From an uncultured Verrucomicrobia subdivision 3 bacterium (lineage in GTDB: Bacteria; Verrucomicrobiota; Verrucomicrobiae; Limisphaerales; UBA11358), in assembly GCA_903847285.1 (NCBI GenBank), contig CAINDH010000265.1, positions 1-14,841 on the forward strand: a DNA stretch of 14,841 bases, written 5' to 3'. Under the pieces are notes generated by a model, which saw nothing but the letters and a program-made list of their open reading frames with translations, was not told where the DNA came from and did no database searches. A program made the translations under genes and the position numbers. Below are positions 1 through 7,173 of this stretch, piece after piece (position 1 is the first letter of the stretch; each line of letters starts with the position of its first letter).

Positions 1-1
1 C

Positions 2-1096
2 CACCATCCCATCGCTGTCGCAGGCGGCGCGACCGGCTCCATCGGCGATCCGAGCGGCAAGACCGCTGAACGCCAGCTCCTCACGAAAGAAATTCTCGAC
101 CACAACATCGCTAGTGTAAAAACGCAGCTCGCTAAGCTGCTGGATTTTGAAACGAAACAAAATCCCGCGCGCCTCGTGGATAATGCGGCGTGGACGGCAG
201 GCATTTCATTCCTCGATTTTCTACGCGACATCGGAAAACATTTCACCGTCAACCAGATGGTCGCCAAAGAATCCGTGCGGGCACGCATGGAAGACCGCGA
301 TGTCGGCATCAGCTACACGGAGTTCAGCTACATGCTGCTACAGGCGTTTGATTTCATGGTGTTGAACCGCGACACAGGCTGCGAATTGCAAATCGGTGGC
401 AGCGACCAGTGGGGCAACATCACAGCGGGCATCGAACTCACGCGCAAGAAACTTGGCAAACAAGTTTTCGGCCTCACGCTACCGCTTATCACGAACGCGG
501 ATGGTTCCAAATTTGGCAAGAGTGTGAGCGGCGCCATCTGGCTCGATCCGAAACGCACTAGCGTCTACAAGTTTTACCAGTTCTGGATCAACACGGACGA
601 CCGCGATGTGATTCGCTATTTGAAATATTTTACGTTCCTGTCGCAGGCAGAAATTGAGTCGCTGGAAAAGGCACATGCGGAAAATCCCGGCGGGCGTGTG
701 GCGCATCGGGCTTTGGCAAAAGCCGCGACGGATTTGATCCACAGTGAAGACGCGACGACAGAGGCGATTCGCGCGAGTGAAATTTTATTCGGCGGCGAGT
801 TGAAGGATGTCACCGAAAGCACGTTCAATGAAATTGTAGGTGAAGTGCCGACCAAGGAAATTGAAAGCGCCCAACTCGACGGCGCAGGCTTTTCGCTTGC
901 AGAACTTTTGGTTCACGCTGGCTTGTGCCCCTCGAAAGGTCAGGCGCGAAAGGATATTGAAGGCGGCGGCGTGAACATCAACAACGTCCGCGAAGCCAGC
1001 TCCGCGCGCACGGTGACTTCTGCTAATTTGCTTTTTGGTAAACATATCCTCCTCCGCAAAGGCAAAAAAAACTACGTCGTGGTGACGGCCAAGTAA
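2..1096 (+). CDS. tyrS: Tyrosyl-tRNA synthetase, 5'-truncated by the window edge
   Basis: Cytoplasmic enzyme that charges tRNA-Tyr with tyrosine using ATP (class I aminoacyl-tRNA synthetase). The frame is open from base 2, so the true start and the HIGH-type ATP motif lie upstream of the window; about 364 residues are present, against roughly 420 for bacterial TyrS, so some 50-60 N-terminal residues are missing. Visible family motifs: the glycine-rich GGATGSIGDPSGK segment at the left edge, the tyrosine-binding QIGGSDQWGN at about nt 389-418, and KFGKS, the TyrS form of the KMSKS loop, at about nt 509-523. The C-terminus (about nt 890-1090) is an S4 RNA-binding domain, seen as LAELLVHAGLCPSKGQARK followed by GGGVNINN. 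No frameshift or missing key residue is seen. The next gene is convergent. Confidence 0.97.
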   Translation, partial: HHPIAVAGGATGSIGDPSGKTAERQLLTKEILDHNIASVKTQLAKLLDFETKQNPARLVDNAAWTAGISFLDFLRDIGKHFTVNQMVAKESVRARMEDRDVGISYTEFSYMLLQAFDFMVLNRDTGCELQIGGSDQWGNITAGIELTRKKLGKQVFGLTLPLITNADGSKFGKSVSGAIWLDPKRTSVYKFYQFWINTDDRDVIRYLKYFTFLSQAEIESLEKAHAENPGGRVAHRALAKAATDLIHSEDATTEAIRASEILFGGELKDVTESTFNEIVGEVPTKEIESAQLDGAGFSLAELLVHAGLCPSKGQARKDIEGGGVNINNVREASSARTVTSANLLFGKHILLRKGKKNYVVVTAK

Positions 1097-1105
1097 GAAA
1101 GATTC

Positions 1106-1172
1106 GTAGCAGCGACTGGTAGAGCGCCGCCATTCAAAATTATCAAGCGGCAGTCTGCCGACACGCCGCTAC
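1106..1172. repeat. REP-like palindromic intergenic element
   Basis: The gap between convergent tyrS and the membrane-protein gene carries nested inverted repeats. The ends GTAGCAGCG (1106-1114) and CGCCGCTAC (1164-1172) are complementary with one mismatch. Inside are GCCGC (1126-1130) with GCGGC (1147-1151), and CGGCAG (1148-1153) with CTGCCG (1155-1160). No T-run follows on either strand, so it does not look like a standard rho-independent terminator, although it could slow polymerase between the convergent genes. Its membership of a dispersed genomic family is an inference from its form. Confidence 0.5.
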
Positions 1173-1214
1173 GGCAACCTAGTGCGCAAACCTGCCGCAC
1201 TGAACGAGTCAGCT

Positions 1215-2672
1215 TTACTTCACCGCCGTCGGCACGCGTCCCAGCCACAGCCCACTCACGCCGTAGTGCCATTCCAATTGTGGAATGTTCGGCTGCTGGC
1301 CGCTGCTGCCGCGAATGACAAGGCGGTCCGCTAGCTTCATTTTTTCCACCCACGGCGCGTAGGCTTTTGCATCACCGTTGTTCCAGAGAATTTTGTGATA
1401 CGTGTCAAAGTCTTCTTTCGGCATCAGCGCGGGTTCGTAGCCAAGGATGTAACGCCAGCCGCCATTCGGATTTTTGAAAAAGGTCTGGTAAAAAATTCCC
1501 ATGTCAGCGGTGTAAAGCACGCCGCCTTTTTCCGGCATCCAGCCGGCGAGGTCGGGATGTTCGGCTTCGGAAAGATACTGCCACGTCAGATTTTTGGTCC
1601 AGCGGCTGTTCAAATCACTGGTCACGGCCAGGAAGGCGGCGAGCGCGATAATCAGCACCAGCAGCAATCGACGAAGCGAATCAGCGGCGAACTTCGCGAG
1701 CAGGAGGAATTCAATTTCAGTTGCGATCAAGACCAGCAGCGCGGGCCAGCCCCAGTCTTCCCAAAAACGGCCGACGCGGAACCCTAAAATCCAACAACCC
1801 GCCACCAGCCAGAATGCGGGGTTGCGGGCGAAGGATAGCGCCTTGGGCTTGAGCCAAACGCGCAACGTGACCACCGCGCCGAGAATGATGACTGCCAGAA
1901 TGTCGCCGCCGAATGGCTGGAGTTCGGCAACCTGGGTGCGATTGGTCAGATGTCCGCCGACTCCGTGCAATGCCATTTGCAGCGCGTGGCTCAAATAATC
2001 CGCCGGATGACCGGACAGCAGCATGGAAAAAGTTGTGCCCAGCAGCCACGCACCGGCCAAGAGCAGCGACCAGCGGAATTGTCCCGCAAAGAAAAAAGCC
2101 GCGACGGGCAACGCCCACAGATACCAGACGCCGTGAACAAAAGTGCAGATGGTCAGCAGCGCGGTGGCGAATAGAAAATTTTTCCAGTTCGGTGCGCGGG
2201 TTTGAGCGAGAAATAAAAGGGTCATCAACACCGTGCAGGTGACCGTGAACGGACGACCCAGCAGGAAGCGTTGCGGCACATCAGAGACGACCATCGCCGC
2301 GAGCAGCGCCACGAGCCAGGCTTCTGGCCGCTTCAGCCAAGGCAGCATCGCGCCATTAACGAGGAGAAACAATGCCACGACGGAAAAAACTACGAGGCCC
2401 TCTGCATTCCAGCCGGTCACGCTGTGAACACCACCCAGTAAACCATGCCAGCCGAGGCTTTGATCGATTTTAAAAACCTCACCGGTCACGATAATTTCCG
2501 ACCACGGCTGACCGCTGGCGGCTTTAGCGCAATGCCGCAGGGCGTCGTCGGCGGGGAGATAGCCGGTGCCAATGATTTTCAGCGGGACCGCCAGCAGCAC
2601 AAGCGCAACGAGCAGCCAGACGGCGGGTGAAACGTAACGGCGAAATTTTTCCGGAAGCTCGAATTCAAACAT
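1215..2672 (-). CDS. Polytopic membrane protein, possible GT-C-type glycosyltransferase
   Basis: A 485-residue inner-membrane protein I cannot assign to a named family. It begins with a short cytoplasmic stretch and a first membrane helix at about residues 16-33. A loop follows with an acidic DDALRH motif (42-47) and SLGWHGLLG. About nine more hydrophobic segments lie at roughly 92-110, 117-133, 143-157, 166-197, 201-218, 257-273, 286-298, 310-327 and 335-350. The C-terminal 130 residues are soluble and rich in W and Y. An acidic motif in the first extracytoplasmic loop after helix 1 is the layout of GT-C lipid-linked-sugar glycosyltransferases, so that fold is my inference. The start is 15 nt downstream of the metallo-hydrolase gene on the same strand, so the two are probably co-transcribed. 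No clear ribosome binding site precedes the ATG. Confidence 0.85.
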   Translation of the reverse strand: MFEFELPEKFRRYVSPAVWLLVALVLLAVPLKIIGTGYLPADDALRHCAKAASGQPWSEIIVTGEVFKIDQSLGWHGLLGGVHSVTGWNAEGLVVFSVVALFLLVNGAMLPWLKRPEAWLVALLAAMVVSDVPQRFLLGRPFTVTCTVLMTLLFLAQTRAPNWKNFLFATALLTICTFVHGVWYLWALPVAAFFFAGQFRWSLLLAGAWLLGTTFSMLLSGHPADYLSHALQMALHGVGGHLTNRTQVAELQPFGGDILAVIILGAVVTLRVWLKPKALSFARNPAFWLVAGCWILGFRVGRFWEDWGWPALLVLIATEIEFLLLAKFAADSLRRLLLVLIIALAAFLAVTSDLNSRWTKNLTWQYLSEAEHPDLAGWMPEKGGVLYTADMGIFYQTFFKNPNGGWRYILGYEPALMPKEDFDTYHKILWNNGDAKAYAPWVEKMKLADRLVIRGSSGQQPNIPQLEWHYGVSGLWLGRVPTAVK

Positions 2673-2687
2673 GGTGGGTTTTTAAAA

Positions 2688-3617
2688 TCAAAACACCTTG
2701 GGCACACCCTCGTCGAGGATTTTCAAATGTTTTGTGAGGCGTTGCTGGGCGGTTATTTCTCGCAGCAGGCGCGGCGGTTCGTCCAAGTCTTCAAACGACA
2801 GCTTGAACGTGCCGTAGTGCATCGGCACAAAAACTTTTGCGCGCAAATCTTTGAAGGCTTGCACCGCTTCGTCCGGCCCCATGTGCACCTCGCGAAAACT
2901 TTCGGGGTGATATGCGCCGATAGGCAACAGCGCAATTTCCGGGCGGAGTTTATCGCCGATTTCTTTGAAGCCTTCGAAATAGGCGCTGTCGCCCGCGTGA
3001 TAAATTTTCCGTCCCTGATGTTCCAAAACAAATCCGCCATAGCCGCGATGGCTATCGTGCAACGTCCGTGCGCCCCAGTGTTTGCTGGGTGTGAACGTCA
3101 CTTTCCAGTCCTTCTGCGAAAAACTTTCCCACCAGTCCAGCTCCACGATGCGGGCGAAGCCCAGGTTGCGCGCGAGATCACCCACGCCCCATGGCATCAC
3201 GCCAATCTTTGGCTCCGGCAACTTGCGCAGCGTCGGCTTGTGAAAATGGTCGTAATGCGCGTGCGTCAGCAGAATCAAATCTATGCGCGGCAAATCATCA
3301 ATACGCAGCCCGGCGCGCTTGATACGTTTGAGGAGAAACAGCCAGTTAGCGAAGTTCGGATCCACCAGCACATTCAGATCGGAGAACTGGATGAGGAAAG
3401 ATGCGTGGCCAATCCAAGTGATGGCAATCTGGCCGTGTTTGAGCTTGGGAAAAACGGGTCGGCGCGGTTCGCCGTGGCGCGGCGTGAGCCAGCCTTTCCA
3501 GATGAGCTCCTGAAAAAAAGTGCGCGGATTAAAATGCTTCGCGGGCGTGAGGTCTTTGAACGAGCGCGGAATTTTCCGGCGCGGCGGCACGGGACGGTTT
3601 GAGGCTGCCTTCGTCAT
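2688..3617 (-). CDS. Metallo-beta-lactamase-fold hydrolase, NAPE-PLD-like
   Basis: A 309-residue metal-dependent hydrolase of the MBL superfamily. Motifs in order: IGHASFLIQ (69-77) and the VDPNF strand, the zinc site THAHYDH (118-124; H119, H121, D123, H124), a further probable ligand H180 in SKHWGAR, bridging D210 in HAGDS, and H267 in PMHYGTF. The C-terminal stretch with LPIGAYHPE, DEAVQAF, MHYGTF and DEPP matches the pattern of N-acyl-phosphatidylethanolamine phospholipase D relatives rather than true beta-lactamases or glyoxalase II. There is no signal peptide; the basic N-terminus suggests a cytoplasmic or membrane-associated enzyme. The substrate is not shown by the sequence; a phospholipid or phosphodiester would fit the family. 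It is the first gene of a two-gene minus-strand unit with the membrane protein downstream. All metal ligands appear intact. Confidence 0.9.
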   Translation of the reverse strand: MTKAASNRPVPPRRKIPRSFKDLTPAKHFNPRTFFQELIWKGWLTPRHGEPRRPVFPKLKHGQIAITWIGHASFLIQFSDLNVLVDPNFANWLFLLKRIKRAGLRIDDLPRIDLILLTHAHYDHFHKPTLRKLPEPKIGVMPWGVGDLARNLGFARIVELDWWESFSQKDWKVTFTPSKHWGARTLHDSHRGYGGFVLEHQGRKIYHAGDSAYFEGFKEIGDKLRPEIALLPIGAYHPESFREVHMGPDEAVQAFKDLRAKVFVPMHYGTFKLSFEDLDEPPRLLREITAQQRLTKHLKILDEGVPKVF

Positions 3618-3802
3618 GCAAGTGGCCGGACTCTAGCAGCGGCGACGGGAGAGACCAATTTAAAACGCTAGACGAGCACCGCTGGAGGACCAACGCGGGA
3701 TTACGCCCGGCGACATCACCTCCACGCGGTGGCGAGACGCGGGAGAAAGTTTCCATTTTGTAACCCGGATTTAACCAAGCCGTCGTTGAGCCGGGCAATA
3801 CA
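3618..3802. other. Divergent intergenic region with small inverted repeats
   Basis: This 185-nt gap separates the minus-strand hydrolase from the plus-strand receiver gene, so promoters for both should lie here, but I see no convincing -35/-10 pair. CAGCGG (3637-3642) and CCGCTG (3679-3684) are complementary, and CCAC-GCG-GTGG (about 3722-3732) is a small hairpin. The style resembles the other palindromic intergenic repeats in the window. Confidence 0.35.
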
Positions 3803-4210
3803 ATGACGTTAACTTGCACCGTGCTTTCAAACATTCTCATCGTGGACGACGAAACTGATTTCATCGAGCTATTGAAATTTCGGCTGGCGAAGCTCGGCTG
3901 TGCTTTTCTGGTGGCCAACAATGGGATTGAGGCTTTGACCCAGGCGCGGACAGCCAAGCCAGATTTGATCCTGCTCGATATCTTGCTGCCTGACCTTGAC
4001 GGGCTGTCCGTCTGCGAAATTTTGAAGCGCCAGCCGGTCACAAAAAAAATCCCGATCATTTTCATGAGCGCGCTGAACGGCAATGTGACCCGGCGCACGG
4101 CCGCCGTGCAGGCGGAAGATTTTTTCACCAAGCCGCTTGATTTAAACCGGCTGGAAAGCCGGATTTCCGAACTGCTCAAGCTGCCTGTAAGCGGACCAAA
4201 GCCGGCATAA
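3803..4210 (+). CDS. Stand-alone CheY-like response regulator receiver
   Basis: A 135-residue single receiver (REC) domain with no output domain. The phosphorylation site is complete: acidic pocket D15, D16 and E17 (VDDE), phospho-acceptor D59 in LILLDI, the switch residue S89 in FMSA, and K110 in FTKP. After the last helix there is only a short SGPKPA-type tail, so it must act through protein contacts or as a phosphate shuttle. The annotated ATG gives seven residues before SNILIVDD; a GTG at 3821 is an alternative start nearer the usual receiver N-terminus, and neither has a strong ribosome binding site. A SixA-type phosphohistidine phosphatase gene follows 118 nt downstream on the same strand. 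No histidine kinase is in the window. Confidence 0.93.
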   Translation: MTLTCTVLSNILIVDDETDFIELLKFRLAKLGCAFLVANNGIEALTQARTAKPDLILLDILLPDLDGLSVCEILKRQPVTKKIPIIFMSALNGNVTRRTAAVQAEDFFTKPLDLNRLESRISELLKLPVSGPKPA

Positions 4211-4247
4211 AATCATAGTCAGGCCAAGATTTTGCCGGATTAAAAAT

Positions 4248-4268
4248 TGCCGCAAGGCTTTTGTTTGC
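4248..4268 (+). terminator. Weak candidate terminator after the receiver gene
   Basis: GCC-GCAA-GGC, a 3-bp stem closed by a GNRA-type tetraloop, is followed by TTTTGTTTG. The stem is too short for a confident call; it may mark partial termination between the receiver and the phosphatase genes. Confidence 0.25.
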
Positions 4269-4328
4269 TTAACTTCATGAACTGCCGAAGGGCATCTGTT
4301 TGAACCAAATGTTCGCGTCTGAACTTTT

Positions 4329-4841
4329 ATGAACCTCTTTTTCCTCCGCCACGGCATTGCCAGCGAACCCGGCAAAGACGGGTTGCCTAAAGATTTGAAA
4401 GATGCCGATCGTCCGCTCTCCGCCAAAGGCAATCAGCGGATGTGGCATATCGCCGCTGCGATGCTAGCCATGGAATTGAAATTTGATATCGTGGCGACGA
4501 GCCCGCTGCTGCGCGCCAGACAGACTGCTCTCATTATTTCCGAGTCCATGGAACTGCGGCGTAAATTGCTCTTCACCGACAATCTGGTGCCCGATGGAAA
4601 CCCCAAACTGCTGGTCGATCAACTTAATGGAATTAGTTCGCGAACAAAAAGTGTTTTGCTGGTCGGGCACGAGCCTTACTTGAGTCGGCTCATTTCTCTG
4701 TTGGTCGCCGGCAACACCACGGCGGCGATCGATTTGCGGAAAGGCGGGCTGGCCAAACTGGAAATTGAAACGCTGCGCTACGCCCGCTGCGCTACGCTTG
4801 ACTGGCTGCTGACACCCAAACAGCTCCTGTTGATGAAGTGA
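4329..4841 (+). CDS. sixA: Phosphohistidine phosphatase, SixA family
   Basis: A 170-residue histidine phosphatase (phosphoglycerate-mutase-like) of the SixA subfamily, which removes phosphate from phosphohistidine on proteins such as HPt domains of hybrid kinases. Key residues: the RHG motif at the extreme N-terminus (R7, H8, G9; H8 is the expected phospho-acceptor), the arginine in SPLLRARQTA (58-67), and the second catalytic histidine in VGHEP (H114). Starting so close to RHG is typical of SixA and supports the ATG at 4329. The length is close to that of E. coli SixA (about 160). It lies downstream of a stand-alone receiver on the same strand, which suggests the two act in one phosphorelay; that link is inference from position. 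Confidence 0.9.
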   Translation: MNLFFLRHGIASEPGKDGLPKDLKDADRPLSAKGNQRMWHIAAAMLAMELKFDIVATSPLLRARQTALIISESMELRRKLLFTDNLVPDGNPKLLVDQLNGISSRTKSVLLVGHEPYLSRLISLLVAGNTTAAIDLRKGGLAKLEIETLRYARCATLDWLLTPKQLLLMK

Positions 4842-5009
4842 GCGCGTCCAACCGCCGCGTTCGTTTTTTTCCGCCGCACCTCTAAAAACTGTAAATTGGA
4901 CGGCGAATTGTTTCAGCCACGTTACGCCCGAGTGACAATTTGGTTAGAACGCCAGTCTGAGATTGCTGAAACCGGCCCGCGTGCTGCAAAGTTCAGTGGT
5001 CATTGAGTT
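4842..5009. other. Intergenic region, no gene seen
   Basis: This 168-nt gap precedes the LpxH-like gene and must hold its promoter if that gene is not read through from sixA. A T-run (TTTTTTT, 4864-4870) lies just after sixA but without a good stem. GTCCAA (4846-4851) and TTGGAC (4896-4901) are complementary over a long loop. I do not see a convincing promoter. Confidence 0.3.
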
Positions 5010-5978
5010 ATGCCTGCCATTCAACCACATCTTGAATTAAACATTGGCGAACCCATCGTCTGCCGCTCGGTGTGGATTTCAGACATCCATCTCGGCACCA
5101 AACACGCGCGCGTGGAAGAGTTGCTGGAATTTCTCCGCGTCGTGGATTGCAAATACCTCTACCTCGTCGGTGATTTTATTGATGGTTGGGAACTCAAGTT
5201 CCGCTGGTATTGGCGCGATGACTACAACGTGCTCATCCAAAAACTCCTTCGCAAAAGCCGCAAGCAGACCAAGGTCATCTACATCTCCGGAAACCACGAC
5301 GAATTCATCGAGCAGTTCATGGGCATGCGTTTTGGTAACGTGACGATTGCGCGGCAAGTGATGCACACCGCCGCCGACGGGAAAAAGTATCTCGTCATCC
5401 ACGGCCATCAGGCGGATGGTCTCACGCACTTCAATCACCTGCTCGAAAAACTCGGCTCGCACATCTACAACTGGATTCTGGATTTTAATTTATATTTCAA
5501 CCGCCTCCGCCGCGCGTTGGGTTTTGGTTACTGGTCGCTGGCGGCGTATCTGAAATTCAAAGCCAAGTCCGCCGTGAAATTCGTCACCGAATACGAAGAC
5601 ACGCTTGCCTCCATGGCACGCAGCCATCAGGCCGATGGCGTCATCTGCGGGCACATCCATCGCGCCGAAACGAAGCAGATTGACGGCGTGCAGTATTTAA
5701 ATTGCGGAGATTGGGTTGAAAGCTGCACGGCTTTGATTGAAGATTTCGACGGCAAGATCAAACTCATTCACTTCCATGAAAATGATGTTCTGCGTGCTGG
5801 GCGAGGGACGAGGTCACATGACTCAAGCGATGGCCGTCAAGGAAATGGTCGAAGCGGCGGGGCATCAAGTCGTCGCCGTGACGCTCGGCGCGAGCGCCCA
5901 ACGGCCGATGCCGGGATACTTTGCATCGGCGATGAAGATTCCCGTCCGGCAACTACCCACGCTAGAGTTCAAGTATAA
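5010..5978 (+). CDS. UDP-2,3-diacylglucosamine diphosphatase-like phosphoesterase (LpxH-type) with abnormal C-terminal tail
   Basis: Calcineurin-fold metallophosphoesterase of the LpxH/COG2908 group. LpxH itself cleaves UDP-2,3-diacylglucosamine to lipid X in lipid A synthesis at the inner membrane. Metal-binding motifs in order: SDIHLG (D25, H27), GDFID (D55), GNHDE (N95, H96, D97), HGHQ (H131, H133) and CGHIHRAE (H215, H217). The globular domain ends near residue 255 (DGKIKLIHFHEN), close to the 240 residues of E. coli LpxH. The remaining 67 residues, from nt 5776 on, are read out of frame over the start of the downstream glycosyltransferase; they are rich in R, S, G and D and resemble no domain. 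A lost stop or a frameshift is likely (see findings). Whether it is the true LpxH or a paralogue is uncertain; its partnership with a glycosyltransferase supports a glycolipid substrate. Confidence 0.85.
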   Translation: MPAIQPHLELNIGEPIVCRSVWISDIHLGTKHARVEELLEFLRVVDCKYLYLVGDFIDGWELKFRWYWRDDYNVLIQKLLRKSRKQTKVIYISGNHDEFIEQFMGMRFGNVTIARQVMHTAADGKKYLVIHGHQADGLTHFNHLLEKLGSHIYNWILDFNLYFNRLRRALGFGYWSLAAYLKFKAKSAVKFVTEYEDTLASMARSHQADGVICGHIHRAETKQIDGVQYLNCGDWVESCTALIEDFDGKIKLIHFHENDVLRAGRGTRSHDSSDGRQGNGRSGGASSRRRDARRERPTADAGILCIGDEDSRPATTHARVQV

Positions 5979-6855
5979 GGACAGCAAGTCCGTCAGTAAC
6001 ACCGCCACCATGCTTGGGGTGTTCGGCAAACTTCCGAAATACTTCGCCATCCTCCGCCAGCTCGACGACATCGTCCGCGAAACGCAGCCGGATGTGATTA
6101 TCAACTTCTTCGAGCCGATGGCCGCGTTCTACGCCATCACGCGGCGCAAACGTCCGCCCGTCGTCGCCATCGGGCACCAGTTCATGTTCCAGCATCCCGG
6201 CTATGTCCGCGCCTCGCACCTGTGGAAACAGTTGTTGAGCATGAAAATTTACACGCGACTCCTGGGCGCGCGCGCGACCAAGCTGGCGCTCTCGCTCTAC
6301 GAAGCGCCGGATTTGCCAAGCAAACGCATCATCGTCGGCCCGCCGATTTTGCGGAAACAACTTTTCCAGCTCAGCTCAAATCCGAACGGCGATTTCGTCC
6401 TCGTCTATCTGCTCAACCACGGTTACGCCGACCAGATCGTCGCTTGGAGCGCGAAGAATCCGCACACGAAGCTGCATTGCTTTTACGACAAGCCGGACGC
6501 CCCCGCCGAATTCCCGCACTCGCCCGCGCTCACGTTTCACCGGCTCGATGGCGAAAAGTTTTTGCAGATGATGGCCCAATGCCGCCACGTCGTCTGCACC
6601 GCCGGGTTTGAATCCGTCAGCGAAGCCGCGTGGCTGGGCAAGCCGCTGTTCCTCGTGCCCGTGGAGAACCACGTCGAGCAACAGGTCAACGCCCTCGATG
6701 CCGAGCAGTTCGGCCTGGGCCTCGCGGAAAAAAGTTTCAATCTCGACCGCCTCGCCGAACTGCCGGACAGTTTGCCCACCGGGAAATTCCGCAACTGGGT
6801 GGACGCCGCGCCGGAAAAACTCTTCGCCGCCATCAACCTCGCCGTCGGGAAATAA
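5776..6855 (+). CDS. GT-B fold glycosyltransferase, MJ1255/TIGR00661-like
   Basis: A probable cytoplasmic, membrane-associated sugar transferase of 359 residues. I start it at ATG 5776 rather than the in-frame ATG at 5737, because MKMMFCVLGEGRGH begins directly with the first beta-strand and glycine-rich loop of a GT-B domain; the 13 earlier residues only repeat phosphoesterase coding sequence in another frame. Acceptor-side features include GEGRGHMTQA (residues 9-18) and VAIGHQF. The C-terminal donor half has the CTAGFESVSEAAWLGKP motif (about 274-290) followed by VPVENHVEQQVNA, as in MurG/UGT-type enzymes, with the usual glutamate and glutamine contacts. It overlaps the LpxH-like frame by about 200 nt and is surely translationally coupled to it. 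The sugar and acceptor are unknown; a lipid acceptor is plausible from context. No Shine-Dalgarno sequence is seen. Confidence 0.88.
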   Translation: MKMMFCVLGEGRGHMTQAMAVKEMVEAAGHQVVAVTLGASAQRPMPGYFASAMKIPVRQLPTLEFKYKDSKSVSNTATMLGVFGKLPKYFAILRQLDDIVRETQPDVIINFFEPMAAFYAITRRKRPPVVAIGHQFMFQHPGYVRASHLWKQLLSMKIYTRLLGARATKLALSLYEAPDLPSKRIIVGPPILRKQLFQLSSNPNGDFVLVYLLNHGYADQIVAWSAKNPHTKLHCFYDKPDAPAEFPHSPALTFHRLDGEKFLQMMAQCRHVVCTAGFESVSEAAWLGKPLFLVPVENHVEQQVNALDAEQFGLGLAEKSFNLDRLAELPDSLPTGKFRNWVDAAPEKLFAAINLAVGK

Positions 6856-6899
6856 TGGTAGGGACGCTGAATGGTAGGGACAGTGCGCTGCGCTGTCCC
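6855..6899 (+). repeat. Duplicated ATGGTAGGGAC and GGGACAG hairpin
   Basis: Directly on the glycosyltransferase stop codon, ATGGTAGGGAC occurs twice (6855-6865 and 6871-6881). The second copy opens a hairpin, GGGACAG (6877-6883) with CTGTCCC (6893-6899), and the stem can extend inward to about ten pairs, one of them G-U. No T-run follows, so it is a palindromic repeat more than a classical terminator, though it may stabilise the mRNA 3' end. Confidence 0.6.
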
Positions 6900-6960
6900 C
6901 GCTGGAGCTTCCCTGCTTTTGGGCCAGCGGAATTGGGGTGGTGAAAAGCGGTGCTAAAGC

Positions 6961-7034
6961 AACCGCAGTCCAGACGCTCCGCGCGTTGCGATGACCGTTT
7001 GGTGGTCGCGAAGCGTCTGGACTGCGTGCGGTTC
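6961..7034. repeat. Long inverted repeat with a 15-bp perfect stem
   Basis: CGCAGTCCAGACGCT (6964-6978) is exactly complementary to AGCGTCTGGACTGCG (7012-7026), enclosing 33 nt that carry a further weak stem (GACC with GGTC). Flanking bases extend the match with a small gap (AACCGC on the left, GCGGTT on the right). No coding potential and no T-run are seen. The form suggests a MITE-like or REP-like dispersed element; copy number elsewhere cannot be judged here. Confidence 0.7.
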
Positions 7035-7150
7035 ACCGCCGCTTTCGTGCGCCCGTGGTCACATACCGCCAGCGGAATTTCCGAAACCGCCCGCCGAAGA
7101 CGGGGAAGCGCGGGCGGGGACGTCCCGGCGGTCCATCCCTACCAACAACA

Positions 7151-7173
7151 ACTCCCGGCTGGATAACCCAGCC
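7151..7173 (+). repeat. 23-nt direct repeat, left copy
   Basis: This stretch starting ACTCCCGGCTGG recurs at 7569-7591 with only two differences (T to C and A to G). Each copy can fold as a hairpin, GGCTGG paired with CCAGCC here; in the right copy the A-to-G change turns one pair into G-U, so the fold is kept. The two copies bracket the 21-nt tandem array. Confidence 0.7.

Noticed and set aside
2727..3602. 291-codon plus-strand open frame
   Set aside because: Antisense to the metallo-hydrolase with intact metal ligands; no domain or start signal.
5737..5775. Upstream ATG of the glycosyltransferase
   Set aside because: Adds 13 residues that only reflect phosphoesterase coding sequence in another frame; ATG 5776 starts right at the first beta-strand of the fold.
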